Origin: Epiperipatus broadwayi
Taxonomy: Eukaryota > Onychophora > Udeonychophora > Euonychophora > Peripatidae
Reading direction: 5' to 3'
Assembly (NCBI GenBank): GCA_028023455.1
Contig: JAQFVV010000207.1
Location: 1,565,243-1,629,242 of the forward strand
DNA: 64,000 nucleotides
A program made the translations under genes and the position numbers. Below are positions 37,774-50,283 of this stretch, piece after piece. The stretch's first letter is position 1, and each line of letters opens with the position of its first letter. The notes under the pieces were generated by a model. The model saw only the letters and a program-made list of their open reading frames with translations. It did no database searches and was not told the origin of the DNA.

Positions 37774-38481
37774 ATGGACTCCCAACATGGCACGATCTTT
37801 AATAAACCACGAGTGCCCTGAGAATGTTAAAAATAAATTATGCCAGTAAGATTTTTCTTTAAAAATGAGTATATATATTTGTGTATTAATGTAATGTTAT
37901 AGTTCGATATTTAATAAACCACGAGTACCTATGAAGCCAGTAATATTTTTTTTGAAATAAGTATATATTTTTTGTATTAACGTATAGTTATAGTCCGATA
38001 TTTAATAAACCACAAGTACCTTGAAAATGAAGCCCGTAATATTTTTTTCTGAAATCAGAATATATTGTTTGTATTATATAAAGTTATGAAGTTTGTGTAA
38101 AAAGTACTGCCAGTAAGAAAATTGCGTATATGTAGAAATAAATGCGAGGAATAAAATGTAACAATTAATATAAATCATAATTTAATTAAAAAAAAAAAAG
38201 TCTAAAATCACGTAACTTCTTTGACTTGCCTAAGTTAATAATGAAATGTAGGGAAAAGGGAACACTTGAGGGAGGAGGTGTAATCTCAGCTGGGGTGAAA
38301 AGGAAAGAATAGTCAGCATTTTTTCTTGTAATTACTAACCAAAGTTATGTCTTTTCATTAATAACCAAAGTTTTGTCTTTTAAAAAAAAATTTAGTATAA
38401 TCAATTTGTGTAACGTCAGTACTAACACTAAGTAAATTCTTTTTTTTTTAATGTTTTTGTTTTTGAGGAAGTTTACTGATA
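37774..38481 (+). repeat. Family B internal region with tandem repeats
   Basis: Three to four units of about 95-105 bp containing TTTAATAAACCACGAGTACC and TTTTTCTGAAAT, then A-rich and GGAGG-rich sequence and a purine patch (GAGGAAG) before the second LTR. No ORF. It matches 1-583. Confidence 0.65.
37775..37792 (+). promoter_or_regulatory. Primer-binding-site-like motif of family B
   Basis: TGGACTCCCAACATGGCA begins two bases after the inferred LTR end (CGTTAAA, 37773). It resembles the tRNA-Lys-type PBS with one extra base, and a nearly identical phrase (TCTGGACTCCCAAC) occurs at the end of the family A array near 8074. The tRNA is not identified with confidence. Confidence 0.45.
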
Positions 38482-40131
38482 TGTAACGGAATATATGCCG
38501 TTACATTATTTTAAAATGAAAATAAAAAGATCGTAAATAAAATTTGATTTATTAAAAAGAAAAAAAAACTTAAAAAACTGAAAATTAAAAGTTGTTTAAT
38601 ATATATAGATCGCATGATGGACAACTTTAAAACTATTTTAAAAAATAAAAATATTTGAATGTATTTTTTTTTTGTTGTAAAAAAAGTAAGAATATAATAA
38701 AGATTGATTTGTTAAAAATAGAAATAATGTTGATTTCTATAATCTTAGAAAATGGAAATGATTGTCTTATTAATTAAATGATTGTTCAAAAGCAAACTAG
38801 CCCAAGAGGCATTTAAAATAAATTAAAGGGTCAGATAAGAGAGTACAAAGAAATTAAATGACCAATGCAAACACCAGAAATGTCAGCACGGACCGTAATT
38901 GAAACACCAGAGGATTAGTGACGTCTTGCCGGTTGAATCCAAAGATTGGATGATAAGAGACTAATAAAAATATAAAAGCCAAATTATTATTATAATTGTT
39001 ATCTGAGAGCTGACTATGAATAGATCGTTATAACTAGCTATATTGCAGATTTTCACGATGTGGAAGTCTGCAATAAATTTAATTTTCCGGACAACCAGTT
39101 GAGGCCTCTGGATGACAGTTCCTGACCAAATGCATGGCAAGTCGCAGTTTCATTTCAAAGGACAAAATCTACGAAAGTGATCACGAAGATGGACTTCTCA
39201 ATCTATTAAATCCGTAAAGTATAAACTATTGTGTCTATCTAATAAGAACTTTCCTAAAGTTGCAAGTAATTAATAACTGAAAATAACTCTTATCTGACTT
39301 AAAGAATGCAAATTCAATTATTGCTATTTTTTATGTAGATGTTTAAGCAATCATTTCCAGTTCATTTTTTTTTTGTGTGTGTATTATGTTTTAACTAAAA
39401 TGTATTAAATTTAAGTTGTTTATAGACGCTTGCATGGATTCGTTTGCGGTTAATTATATTTTGGTTTTCATATTTTATCAAAATATATAGACATTCGATA
39501 AATAATGATACCTTACGGTGAGTATCTAAAATGTATTTATTCGGATGTCTTTTAAGTTATTGGTGACAACGCAAGTATCTTATGGTGAATACTATTGGGT
39601 TACTTATAAGTTTCCCTCTGCGATTGTCGGTATCAATAATTTTGTATTTTGATCATTTATGTTTATTTTGAAATGTTTTTGACCATGGAATCTATGTAAG
39701 CGATCTATACCCAACATTTTTAAGCAAATCTGTGCGATCTATTTAAAATAGTAATTTAAATTTAAAAAAAAAAATTATATTAATGTTAAAATCTAAAAAT
39801 AAATTTAATCCTCAATTTTAAATGTGCGTTAATAAAAATCTATTTGTGTGTTAATTACTGGCAGTGGCTTCTTTTATTTTATTGTTCTAAATATTTAATA
39901 TATACTTTGAGAATAGAAGTCTATTGAAACTTATAAATGTTTTAAAATCTCTGCTACTCTATGAGCTAGTGACCTTGGGCAAACGATCGGAATCCAAATA
40001 TATAAATTAAAATAAATTTTTTTTTTAAAACTTAACGTACCTGCCTACTATATAAATTTTGTAGGTTCAAATGCCTATGTGGCGCCCTGTAGTGCAGATT
40101 ACGTAAGTCTCCTCCTCCCCCGATCGTTAAA
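38482..40131 (+). repeat. 3' LTR of family B element, block X-Z only
   Basis: Starts TGTAACGGAATATATGCCGTTACA, an almost perfect palindrome. Promoter with CCAAT 38862, TGACGTC 38919 and TATAAAAG 38971. Block X about 39415-39740 is nearly identical to that of the left LTR, and block Z about 39825-40131 likewise. Block Y is absent. It ends CGATCGTTAAA. Confidence 0.7.
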
Positions 40132-41510
40132 ATAATCCCATCTGTGCGAACTTAATTAAAATGTAAAATTAGAATATAATAGTAATTAAATGTAAATTAA
40201 AGTCAAGAATCAAAGTTAAAAATAATGTTAAAATGTAAAACTAATACTAAAATAATTTTAAATCTTATATATATGTGCATAAATAAATGTTTGTAGGATT
40301 AATTACTGGCAGTGGCTTATTTTATTTATTTTTTGGTCATGCTAAAATTTCTTTCTTCTCTTATCTAACTTTCCATCTGACTTTTTAATTAAACAGCTTT
40401 TAGATAATTAATAAACAATCATTTCCATTTACAGATTACAGGAATTAATTAATACCTGTTTTTATTTTAACTTACATTATTTTTTTATTAAAATATTTTT
40501 ATATTTCAAGCTTGTATTTTTTTATTAAAAAAAATACAATCTAATACTTTTTTTTTTTTTGTTTATGAAAAAAATATTTTTAAAGTTTAGCATCTGTGCG
40601 AATGTATACAAATGTTAAAATTAAGTCGGGCGTGAATGGCTATATAGTTTGTAAAGTTATATTAAGGGAGGGTAATCTTAGGTTATTCATTTCGTAGTTG
40701 AATTGGTTCAATGGATTGGATATATTTGTGTAATTAGTAGATGTAGTATGAGGTCCGCTACGGGCAGGATTATAGATATACGCCACACACCCTCTGTTTG
40801 CCTATGGATGGGTTTGTAAGTCAGCAGAAGACCGCAGTCCATTCCTATGGAGTTTTTTGTTTATTGATCTACTTGCCAACAGATGTCACATTCCTGTTGG
40901 TGGAGAATCAATCTCTTCTCTATTTCTACTTATTGTTCAGATGTACATTCCTGACAATATAGTATTTTGTGTTGTCGTATCATGCTACATTGAATACATG
41001 AATGTATCAGATGGATTGGCGCCAGTTGATTGCGAAATTTGTTGCCTAAGGTTAAATCAGGGAAGAATACTTTCTTTTCAAATGCAGACCTATGTAGTCT
41101 GTTCATACTTGACCCTCTAAATAAAATATTAAACATTATAGCAAGCTATTTTAAATGTAAAATTAAAAATTAAGATAAAAATCTAAATGTTAAATTTATT
41201 CCTCGAATTTAGAATGATTTTATATGTGCGTAAATAAATATTTTTCTGTGTTAATTTCTGGCAGTGGCTTTTATTATTTTATTCTTTATATTTAAGATAT
41301 AAGATTTATAGATTTTTATCTCTGCGTCTCTGCTGAGCTAGTGACAATGGGCTAACGATCTAAATATGTAAATAAAGTGGAATCCTAACAGCGCGTATCT
41401 GCCTACTTTATAAATTTTTCTAGGCTCAAATGCCTAGATGGCGCCCTTGGTAGTGCGGTGCGGTGCGATGCGATGCGATCTCCCACTTCGTTTGGATCGT
41501 TATAATATAT
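40132..41510 (+). repeat. Rearranged family B LTR fragment with inverted U3 piece
   Basis: In order: a CTGTGCGAAC word and AT-rich DNA, a partial block Z start (GGCAGTGGCTT near 40307), an inverted piece of the LTR U3 (40335-40605, reverse complement of about 714-984), then block Y (about 40620-41125) and block Z (about 41225-41495), ending GGATCGTTATA before (TA)n. The lack of a PBS or interior suggests a solo or internally recombined LTR. Confidence 0.65.
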
Positions 41511-41522
41511 ATATATATATAG

Positions 41523-41835
41523 AGAGAAAGAGACTTGAACTCAGACTTTCAATCTCCCTTCAGCTATCCAATCCATATTATACAACTAATACATCTGTGC
41601 ATATACATGTGAAAAAATTTAATGATCTCTTCATACTTTTAACCACCCCAATCCATCTTATATAACTAATACACATGACATACATGTGAAAAATCATTCT
41701 TTTTCACATGTGTGTGGTCGTGTATTAGTTATATATGATGGATTGGATAGTTGTGGGGAAGTTAAAAGTCTTTATGTCCCTTATAATTACATTAGGCTTA
41801 GTATAGACAGTATACATGTATTTTAATATTATATA
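41523..41835. repeat. Foldback repeat family F, copy 2
   Basis: The left half (ATCCAATCCATATTATACAA ...) and right half (... GATGGATTGGATAG) are inverse around about 41690. The right end (GGGGAAGTTAAAAGTCTTTA ... TAATTACATTAGGCTTAG) matches the end of the copy at 56300-56390. Non-coding. Confidence 0.65.
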
Positions 41836-44094
41836 TATATAATGAGAATGGTATAGATAAAATAACGGTAAATCGTATTTGAAGATTTTAATACATAAAA
41901 GTCTTTTAATCTAAAGAGCATTAGTTAAACTGTAGTTTGAAACAAAGAACAAAAACGCTAATAGATTGTTCTTTTGAATTTATTCCCAGCAGTGTCGAAG
42001 TTTCTTTATCAAATCGACTTGACTACATCATGATAAAAGATCCTCCGTTTAGAAGTGCTTTTTCACGTTGAGACTTCAATGCCTCTAGGTAAAGTGCTTC
42101 TTTGAGTTTAGAAGCAACTTTTATCTTCTTATTACTTTATACGTTTTTAAAGTTAAATTTTTCAGTCTTGATAACACAATTTAATAATATAATTTTATTA
42201 AATTAAAGAAACTTTCTGCAATTTAAAGCTAAGCAAGAACATGTGTGATACTATTGGATGAGAGAAAGATTGTGTAATTATAGTTGTTTATTAATTTATA
42301 GATGCAGGTGTAAAAATATCACTCGTAATAATGTGTAGATGCATAATAATATACATATTATTACAAATATTTGTATCTATGTTTTTAATAATACTCTGAA
42401 TAGGGTTAACTGATAAAAGGCGTGAACTTTGGTAATTATCTAAAATTAGGAATTTTAATGAAATCGAAAAAATAAGTGTATACTTAGATCTAATAAAAAA
42501 ATGTATAACAACACGAATAGAACGGAAGTTAAAGTTTACATTAGAAAAATGAAATTTTTTTTTTTAATTAATTATATATTTAAAAGTCAAATCAGATGAT
42601 GATTTTGTCTTCATCTTCAGTTATCTATATTCTTAAAACAATGTGCACATTATTCTTTTTTACATTGATATTCCTGTTCTAAACCTAAAAAAAAAAAAAA
42701 TTAATTAATCTCATAATTAAATAAAAATATCAAATACTTTATAATATCATAAAAATTAAGAACTTTCTGAGACAAATTAATGCTAACGATATAATCATTA
42801 TTGGTCTGACAATTATTGCCAAAATAAGAAAAAAAAATGTTTATTGGTAATTGATTATAAGTATAGTAAAGTATTACTCTGAATAAAATGTAATATCCAA
42901 CACTTGATTATTAATTGCAAACTTCTTAATAAAGGAAATCAGATATACTTAGAAATGGGAGTGTTTAAAATGTATATATTAGTGGCTCAGCGCCATCATA
43001 GTCCAATTCTAAAATACTCTATACTATTAGACATAAATAATAAACATTCTAATATTTATATCCAGACATTATGATTCTATGTCTTTCAAAATTAGCAGTC
43101 TATGCTTGCATGCATTAGATCAAGGAGTGCTCTAATATAATGTCATCGCAGAAATAAAATTTGAATGTCAAACTAAATATTTGGATCATAAAACTTTTAG
43201 AAAATATTTTTGTAATATATAATAAAAAAGTGAGATCAGGAATAAGTCTATTTTCAAATGTCAATTCTTTTAATGAAACAATTGATTAAAAAAAAGTTTG
43301 ATTAAAAAAAAGTAACAAATACTACATAAGTGATAAGGATATTTTCCTTACTGCAATTTCCAGGAATGGAATTAACAGTAAACATAGTGTTAATAATTAT
43401 TATAATTTGTTAAAAATTCCTTTAGAACTTTGTAGGGACATATAAGTAAAATAAATAAAAAAAAACCTTTTAGAATTCTGCACACATATAATCTAAAGAA
43501 ATATTGTTTCAATTAATATTAAAAACATATGTATATTCAATCTGTCTTTTTTACAAAAAGATATAAGTAATTAAAAATACCAAAAAACAACAGTTTCTTC
43601 AATGTATTATGTACATTTTTTTAACAATGTACACATAAAAGCAACTATAGATTAAATTACATAATTATTTAAAAAAACAATATGCAGTAATATTGATTTT
43701 TTTTTTCTTGTTGTAAATAGTGATACAACTTTTATAATTCTTTTTCATCAATTAGCATCTCTTGGATGTTCTCATTGTGGTCTTATAGACAACTACCATT
43801 GAAACACTTAATTAACAAATTCACTTTCATAGATTTTTTTCCTCTAGTTTACATTGAAGCATTTTTTTTATATATTCCATTTGGAAGTCCTTAAAGTTTT
43901 TATTATTTTTTTGCTCCTAAGATTTTTAAATGCGAACTTTTTTATTTATGTTACTTTTACATTAAAGAAAATTATTTATAGATGACTTTAATATTTTATA
44001 TCAATCTTAGAAAACTAATATAGTTTTTCTTTAAAGTAAATACAGAATTTAATTAAGTGAATTTTGTTGATATTCTCCTTCTTCATCAATAAAT
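41836..44094. other. AT-rich DNA, no recognised gene
   Basis: Stop-dense in all frames. It adjoins the end of the minus-strand PLE copy and may contain its decayed 3' part, but I could not trace motifs past about 44095. Confidence 0.4.
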
Positions 44095-45045
44095 TATAGT
44101 AGAATTCATGATCCAAAAAACTGAAGCAGTCATTAAATCATTATTATTTTTGCGTTTTACATACTTTTAGGAAAATTCACGCTCCTTTAATTTTTTTTCA
44201 ATACTGCACCTTGATTCACATATACACGATAACATACATCCACAAAAAAGTTGATACACAATATTACTTTTTGCTAGACAGGTATGACATTTTTACAATT
44301 ATTCATTAATTGATTAACATTATTTGTAACACAAAGTGAAACATTCAACACATCATTATATATACATATGTCCTTAAAAAATTTCACTTGTCATTTGAAA
44401 TATATGGAATAGATATTTTTCCTATCAATCTTCAACTCCTTTAAACCATTATAACTTGTTTTAAATTGACTTAAAATATTGTTAATCTGTTCCATCTTAT
44501 AACCAACTTCAAGCAATTCCTTGGCAAACATCTCAATATTTTTTAATTTATCACACTAATAACGACATAATGTTTTATCATGAAACCAAAAAGATCTAAA
44601 AATTTGCCATCTTATGTATAATTGGTACTTTTGATTCATTATTTATCTATCCCCTTTTTTGCAATGGTTTGATTATTAATTTATAACTTAACATACTATC
44701 TTCTCTTGTAATAATTAAACCCAAATACTTAAAACTTTTTTCCTATTTTTTTTTCAATAATCTATTTCAAGCCATTCAAATTATTTAACTCCTCTACAAG
44801 CAAATTTACAGTTTTCATATTTCTGCAAACATAAACATCATCCACATACCTTTTGTAAATTTTAATATCTTTAAAAGAACACAAATACTATTCTCATATT
44901 TAGACAAAACATAATTGTAAACTTATGCAACAACAGGAAGACATTTTATAACATTTAACTTAAAAAGAAGCAACATTGTTAGCATCATAAAATTGTATAG
45001 AATCCACAATAAATGTTAACACATATTTACAAACACTTTTATTTT
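44095..45045 (-). pseudogene. Penelope-like element, reverse transcriptase to GIY-YIG (minus arm)
   Basis: Reverse complement of the copy starting at 45065. On the minus strand it runs from the mid-RT region through the catalytic YVDD (44837-44848, within KRYVDD), a thumb region and the start of the GIY-YIG region, fading at about 44095. Frames are broken by many stops. Unlike the plus copy it has no LINE inserted at 44228-44258. PLEs encode a telomerase-like RT fused to a GIY-YIG nuclease. Confidence 0.75.
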
Positions 45046-45064
45046 TTAATGCATGTAAATAATA

Positions 45065-45851
45065 GAAATAATTGTTTGTAAATATGTGATAACATTTAGT
45101 ATTGCTTCTTTACAATTATTTGCTGCTAACTTTGTTGCTTCTTTTGAAGGTGGATATTATAAAATGTCTAAAGGTTGACCTATATTTTTAACCTGTTAAA
45201 TTGCACAAGTTTGCAATTTTGTTTTGTCTACATATGAGAGTAGTATTTGTGTTGTATTAAAAACAATAAAATTTACAAAAGGTATGTGGATGATGTTTTT
45301 GGTTGCAGAAATATGAATACTGTAAATTTGCTTCTAGAGGAGTTATATAATTTGGATTGCTTAAAATGGACAGTGAAAAGGAACAGGACAAAAGTATTAA
45401 GTATTTGGATTTAATTATTATAAGTGATAATAGTATGTTAAGTTATAAATTGATAATCAAACCCTTGTAAAAAAGGGATTGCATAAATTATAATCAAATG
45501 TACCAATTATGCATAAGATGGCAAGTTTTAAAGCTTTTTTGCATCATTATGAAAAAGTATGTCATTACCAGTGTGATAAATTAAAAAATATTGAGATATT
45601 TAACAAGGAATTGCTTTAAGTTGGTTATAAGATGGAACAGATTAACAATACTTTATGTCAATTTAAAAAGAGTTATAATGGTTTAAAAGAGTTGAAGATT
45701 GATAATAAAAAATGATTTATATTCCATTTATTTCAAATGCTCAAGTGAAATTTTTTAAGAATGTGTATATGTTACAAATAATGTTAATAAATTAGTGAAT
45801 AATTCTAAAAATGTCATACTTGTCAAGCAGAAGAGTAATATTGTGTATCAA
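45065..45851 (+). pseudogene. Penelope-like element, reverse transcriptase part (plus arm)
   Basis: Translation with frame changes gives GYYKMSKG near 45155, then KRYVDDVFGCRNM with the catalytic YVDD at 45283-45294, a FLD-like KYLDL region near 45400 and a thumb rich in Leu/Lys. It begins mid-RT, so the 5' part is missing. The reading continues after the RTE insertion at 47716. Stops and shifts make it a pseudogene. Confidence 0.8.
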
Positions 45852-45865
45852 TTTTTTGTAAATAT

Positions 45866-47701
45866 CATCATCATCATCAACAACCATTATCAATCCACTG
45901 CAAGATGATTGTCTCTTCAAGTTCAATCCATCTTCTTCAATCTTTAGCTTCTCTTCTCCACACCACCCCTACACACTTTCTTATTTCATCCATTCATCTC
46001 ACATGTGGTCTTTTTCTGCATCTTTTACAATCTTTTGGAATCCAGTTTAAGATTTTAATTGACCATCTATTATTATCTCTTCGAACAATATGTCCAGCCC
46101 AATTACACTTCAGTCTTTTAATTTTTTTAATAACGTCAGTAAACCTGTTTGTTCTCTTATCCATATATTGCATTTTCAATCTCTTCTTGTTATTCCTAAC
46201 ATGCATCTCTCCATACTTCTTTGAGTGGTCTGAAGTCTCTGCATTGCTCTTCTCTTAAATGTCCAAATCTCAGATCCATACATAAGAACTGGTAATACAC
46301 ATTTATTAAAAACTTTCCTTTTCCAACACATAGACATATTTTCTTTTAGTATCAAATTGTTTCTATCAAAAGCACTCCAACCAAGTTTAATTTTATAATT
46401 AATTTCACCCATTATTTTTCCATCTGTATTAATAATCTGACCAAGGTCTTTGTAACTGTTAACTTCTTCTAACTCATCATAATCAATCTTTATTTTCATA
46501 TTTTGAGAAAATCTATTAAACATTAATTTAGTCTTTTTAACATTTATCTTTAGTCCTACTTTCCTACTTTCATCTGATAACTCCTGCAACATTTCCTGCA
46601 GCTCTAAAGCATTATTTGCAAAAACAACTACATCATCTGCAAAATCTAAATGACTTAAATAATCTCCATTTACTTTCACTCTTTTAGCTTTCCATTTTTA
46701 TCAACAAAATACTTCTTGCAGCACTGCTGTAAAAAGTTTTGAAGATATGGAGTCATCCTGTCTTACACCCTTCTCAATGTTGGCTTTCCTATTATCATTA
46801 TATAATCTAATTGTTGCTGTATTTCTAAAAATATTCTTTAAATTATGACAATATCCTGAATCTAATCACTGAAAATATGTTTATATAATCAAATGCCTTT
46901 TCACAATCTACCAAAGCATAATGGTAACTCATATTCATTTTTCCTTTCTATAACTTCTCTCAATACTTGGATATGATCTACTGTACTAAAACCACATTTA
47001 AATCCAGCATGTTCTCTTTGTTTGTGGAAATCCAATGTTCTCATTAGACAAGTTGTAATTATCTTGGTAAAAATTTTGTATAAAACTGATAACAGCCTGA
47101 TTGATCTGTAGTTCCTAATATTTTATTTATCATCTTTCTTAAATAATAATATTAATAATGCATTCTTCTAATCACCTGGTACATCTTTTTCATTTAGACA
47201 TTTGGTATATAACTTTGCTAAATTTTTTTATATTTATTCACCTGCTTCTTTTAATATATCAATTATAATTCCATAATCAACTGGAAACTGTCCTTTCTTC
47301 ATAAATTTAATTGCATGTTTCACTTCTTCATTTAAAATTCTGGTCAATTCAGAAGATATAATAGATATAGAAGGTACTTGTTTAGTATTACTATATAATT
47401 CTTGATAGAAGTCTTCTACCCATTTCATGATGTCATCTCTCTTTTTAGTAATAATTCAGTCTTTTTCTTATTGCAGATATAAATTTCCTATCAATACCAA
47501 AGTGTTGTTTTACACCTTTGAGACTTTTATTCTCTTCTACAGCTTTCCTTGCTAGTTCACAGTTATACTTTCTTATATCATTTTCATCTCTTTTCCACAC
47601 CATTTTACAAAATTCAAGATATTCAATTTTCTTAATGCATCATTTTTGTATATCTTCATATTCCTTCTTTTCTTCTAGAAATTTTATTGATCAATTGCTG
47701 C
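45866..47701 (-). mobile_element. RTE LINE copy 2, 5'-truncated, inserted into the PLE
   Basis: Matches the copy at 28625-31555 from the GAT-rich 3' tail up to the linker region (counterpart of about 30500), so the EEP half is missing. Flanked by TTTTTTGTAAATAT (45852-45865) and TTTTTTGTGAATAT (47702-47715), a 14 bp target duplication with one mismatch. RT frames survive in pieces: 46176-46679 (HLDFADD, KINVKKTK), 45994-46206 and 47234-47428. Truncation at the 5' end is what incomplete target-primed reverse transcription produces. Confidence 0.93.
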
Positions 47702-47715
47702 TTTTTTGTGAATAT

Positions 47716-48026
47716 ATGTTATCTTATATAGAAAAATCGAGTTACAGTATTGAAAAAAAAACTAAAGGAGCATGAATTGTTATAAAAGTGTGTGCAAATT
47801 AAAAATAATAGTGATGTAATAACTGGTTCACTTTATTTTGGATCATGAACAGACATGTAAATATAAATTTAAATTTGATATCGAAAGTATTAAAATTCTT
47901 CTTGAAGAGAGAAACCATAATAAAAGAAAAATTAAGTTGACAATTTTAATAAATGGATATAAAATGAATTTAATTAATATACAACCTGCTATCATTAAAA
48001 TTTTGGATTCATGTGATTTGAGTTGA
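47716..48026 (+). pseudogene. Penelope-like element, GIY-YIG endonuclease part
   Basis: Continuation of the PLE after the LINE: SYIEKSSYSIEKKTK (a YIG-like segment with Gly replaced) and, after a shift, ILDHEQTCKYKFKFD then RNHNKRKIKL and INIQP, ending at 48026. The tail of the form fD....kIL..E.n..kR......NxINxQ is characteristic of PLE GIY-YIG C-termini. Confidence 0.75.
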
Positions 48027-48059
48027 TAATGTTTGCTTTTGTTGTTTTTTTTAATTTAA

Positions 48060-48200
48060 TGGCAGTTGGGGAAGGTTAAGGAATTAACTAAAAGTACTTC
48101 TGTGGATTGAAAGACTGTATATAATAGTTTATTACCATTATATTTATTATAGTTTTTTAATTAACAGACATTTTATTTGTATTACATTTTTTTATTTTAT
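48060..48200 (+). repeat. Short PLE-associated repeat
   Basis: From AACTAAAAGTACTTCTG to TTATTTGTATTAC it repeats 51355-51480 nearly word for word. There it directly follows RT-like coding sequence (ELTKSTSAD). It is probably the edge of a second, downstream PLE copy or a shared terminal segment. Confidence 0.6.
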
Positions 48201-48340
48201 TTAATATTATGGATGTAAGTGATATTAATAAATAATGGATTCTTAAGGAATAGCAGAAGCAGTGCAAAAAAGTTATTAAACTTAAATGCTAACTTTGTTT
48301 TTTTTAAAGATTGTAAAATTTTTCGGTAATTATAATGTGA

Positions 48341-50275
48341 TCGGGCTTGGCCACTTGATGGCATTGTTGGCAGTCAAAAACAATACAATGTAAGGTTTTT
48401 GGGCCGCACGATTTTTAAATTGTTTAATTTTGACACATTTTAAATAGCTAGGTTTTTTTTTGTTATTAATTGATTGATTGATATAAATTTTTATTTTTAA
48501 AACATAAATTTAAAGTTTTTTGGGGGGAGTGGTAGGGGGAAAGGATTGATTAATTGATTTCTGCTACTCCATGATGTCTATTTTGCGATGTCTTTCGAAA
48601 ACAATACATTTTAATTATGACGCACAACTTTTAACCATTTTTTAAAACTTAATTCTTGCTTTATACATAACAAAACAAAACAAAAAAAAAACAACTGTGT
48701 ACTTTTCAAAGCAATAAAAGGTTGTTTTTTTTTTTTTTACCCGTGCTTTTTATTTATTATTTTTTATCAAATCGAAACATTTTGGCTCCACAATTTTGTC
48801 TCAACAAAAACAAACAATAACCGAAAAGAAAAAAAAATTACATCAACTGATCAAATTCCTTTTTTTTTTCGATAGCATAAACAAACATGCAGTCCAAATT
48901 AGTGGTATTTGACAAAAAAACAAAACACATTGTTCTCCCCTCCACGTTCAATCCGCTCTTGTGGGTATATCCATTTCAGACAGGATAGAGAGGAATATAT
49001 CTTTCTCTTTATTCATACATCGCCACAGAAATTCTGACAAGTAGTTGTCAAGTAATTGCCATCTAGTTCCACGCTCCTTGCAGTTTTGAGATTTCAGAAG
49101 GCCCCAAAGTCATTCTACGTTCTGTGTGTGAGCACCTATTTTTGGGTCTACAAAGTGGTAGTGGTGGTTCACAGTTAGATGATGAAAACCTGCTGCCTCA
49201 AGCTGCACACTGTTGTAACCCCTCCAACATTCAAGAAGATGGTCAATCCTGGCTTCCCATTTGCTTTTATGGCCTCCAGAAGGGTAGTGGCAGAGTGTGA
49301 TGAAATGGCGGTGATGAAACATTTGGCGGTCTTATGACATAGGTCACCAAAGACCCGCTGTTGAGAAAGCATTCTACCCTTGTGGTTTTTCCTTAGACTA
49401 AACATAGTTTCGTTCACCTCAATGATCGAACCAGGATCACCGATTTGATGGCATGGTCTACAAGATAGATTTTCATGACATAATTTTCTGAGACCAGTGG
49501 TTCACTCTATTACTGTTTTATGGCTAATACCCAGTTCTGAACATATATCTTTCACTGTCATATGCTCTTGGAACAAGAAATAAATGACACGCAGGGCTGT
49601 CAACAATGGTATTTTGCTGCCTTCAAACCAACTATTATTGTGAATGGAACACCTTCAATGGCAGGAGACGGATTTACAGTGGAACTGAAAAATTTGTTTA
49701 TAGTTGTATAAATACATCTGCTGTCCACACTCGCATTGCTTCGACTGTGCTATTATATTGTGATGTTGCAAATACAACATGCACTTGGCTTCTGTTGTCG
49801 GCAACTGTGAAAAAGTTCCACGTTCGCCAGCCATTTTATAAACTGTGCAGTATTTCACATGAAAACGAGATTTCGCACGCGAACTTGGCCAAATTCTTTT
49901 TTACGTACCCTCGGCAAGCTTTTACACCTTACACATTCTCGAAATAAGGGTGTGGCTGTTTCAAAAATTACTATAAATTCATGTTTCTTAAATTAATTAT
50001 AAATACAAAGATTGTGTAATGTAAATTGTAAAAATTATACTAATCAAAGACAACACACATATATATCAAACTGTACACAAAATAGAAATGTGTGGATTCA
50101 CAGTAACTGTTGCAAAGCAAAAATAGGCCATATTATTTCTGTGTTACATCATCATGAATGGCCTGCAATGGCTAAGATAAACATAGATGTTTTCTATAGC
50201 CATAAGTCAGGCCTCATAAACACCATTTTTTAGGTGTTTTGGCGAGCCAGAATGCCATCAAGTGGCCAAGCCCGA
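48341..50275 (-). mobile_element. Merlin-type (IS1595/ISXO2) DNA transposon, complete ends, dead transposase
   Basis: Inverted ends TCGGGCTTGGCCACTTGATG... at 48341 and its complement ending at 50275 are identical over 25 bases. Flanks TAATGTGA (48333-48340) and TAATGTTA (50276-50283) form an 8 bp target duplication with one mismatch, the usual length for Merlin. Size 1935 bp. One transposase frame on the minus strand. It is inserted among PLE fragments. Confidence 0.92.
48948..49858 (-). pseudogene. Merlin/ISXO2-like transposase, inactivated
   Basis: The N-terminal zinc-ribbon-like part (EAKCMLYLQHH ... CECGQQM) starts at 49858. A helix-turn-helix-like segment follows (about 49500-49600). 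The DDE domain shows IIEVNETMF where the family has an Asp in place of the Asn, then, after a one-base shift, LLECWRGYNS where the family has S-D-C-W, then HHLTVNHHYHFVDPKIGAHT and NVE. A TGA directly follows NVE (Trp in relatives), and the frame goes on as LWGLLKSQN to the stop at 48948. So the first catalytic residue is changed, the second is doubtful, and there is a shift and a nonsense codon. Confidence 0.88.
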
Positions 50276-50283
50276 TAATGTTA

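Larger units (their letters stand above)
35586..40131 (+). mobile_element. Family B LTR element, both LTRs, coding-free interior
   Basis: LTR 35586-37773, PBS-like site at 37775, internal 37774-38481, LTR 38482-40131. The 0.7 kb interior carries only the roughly 100 bp tandem repeats and no frame, so the element must depend on enzymes supplied elsewhere. Flanks are (AT)n on the left and ATAAT on the right. The LTRs differ in length (2188 against 1650): the left has block Y before block X, the right has X only. Confidence 0.7.

Noticed and set aside
45905-46258. Plus-strand 117-codon frame
   Set aside because: Antisense to the RTE reverse transcriptase C-terminus.
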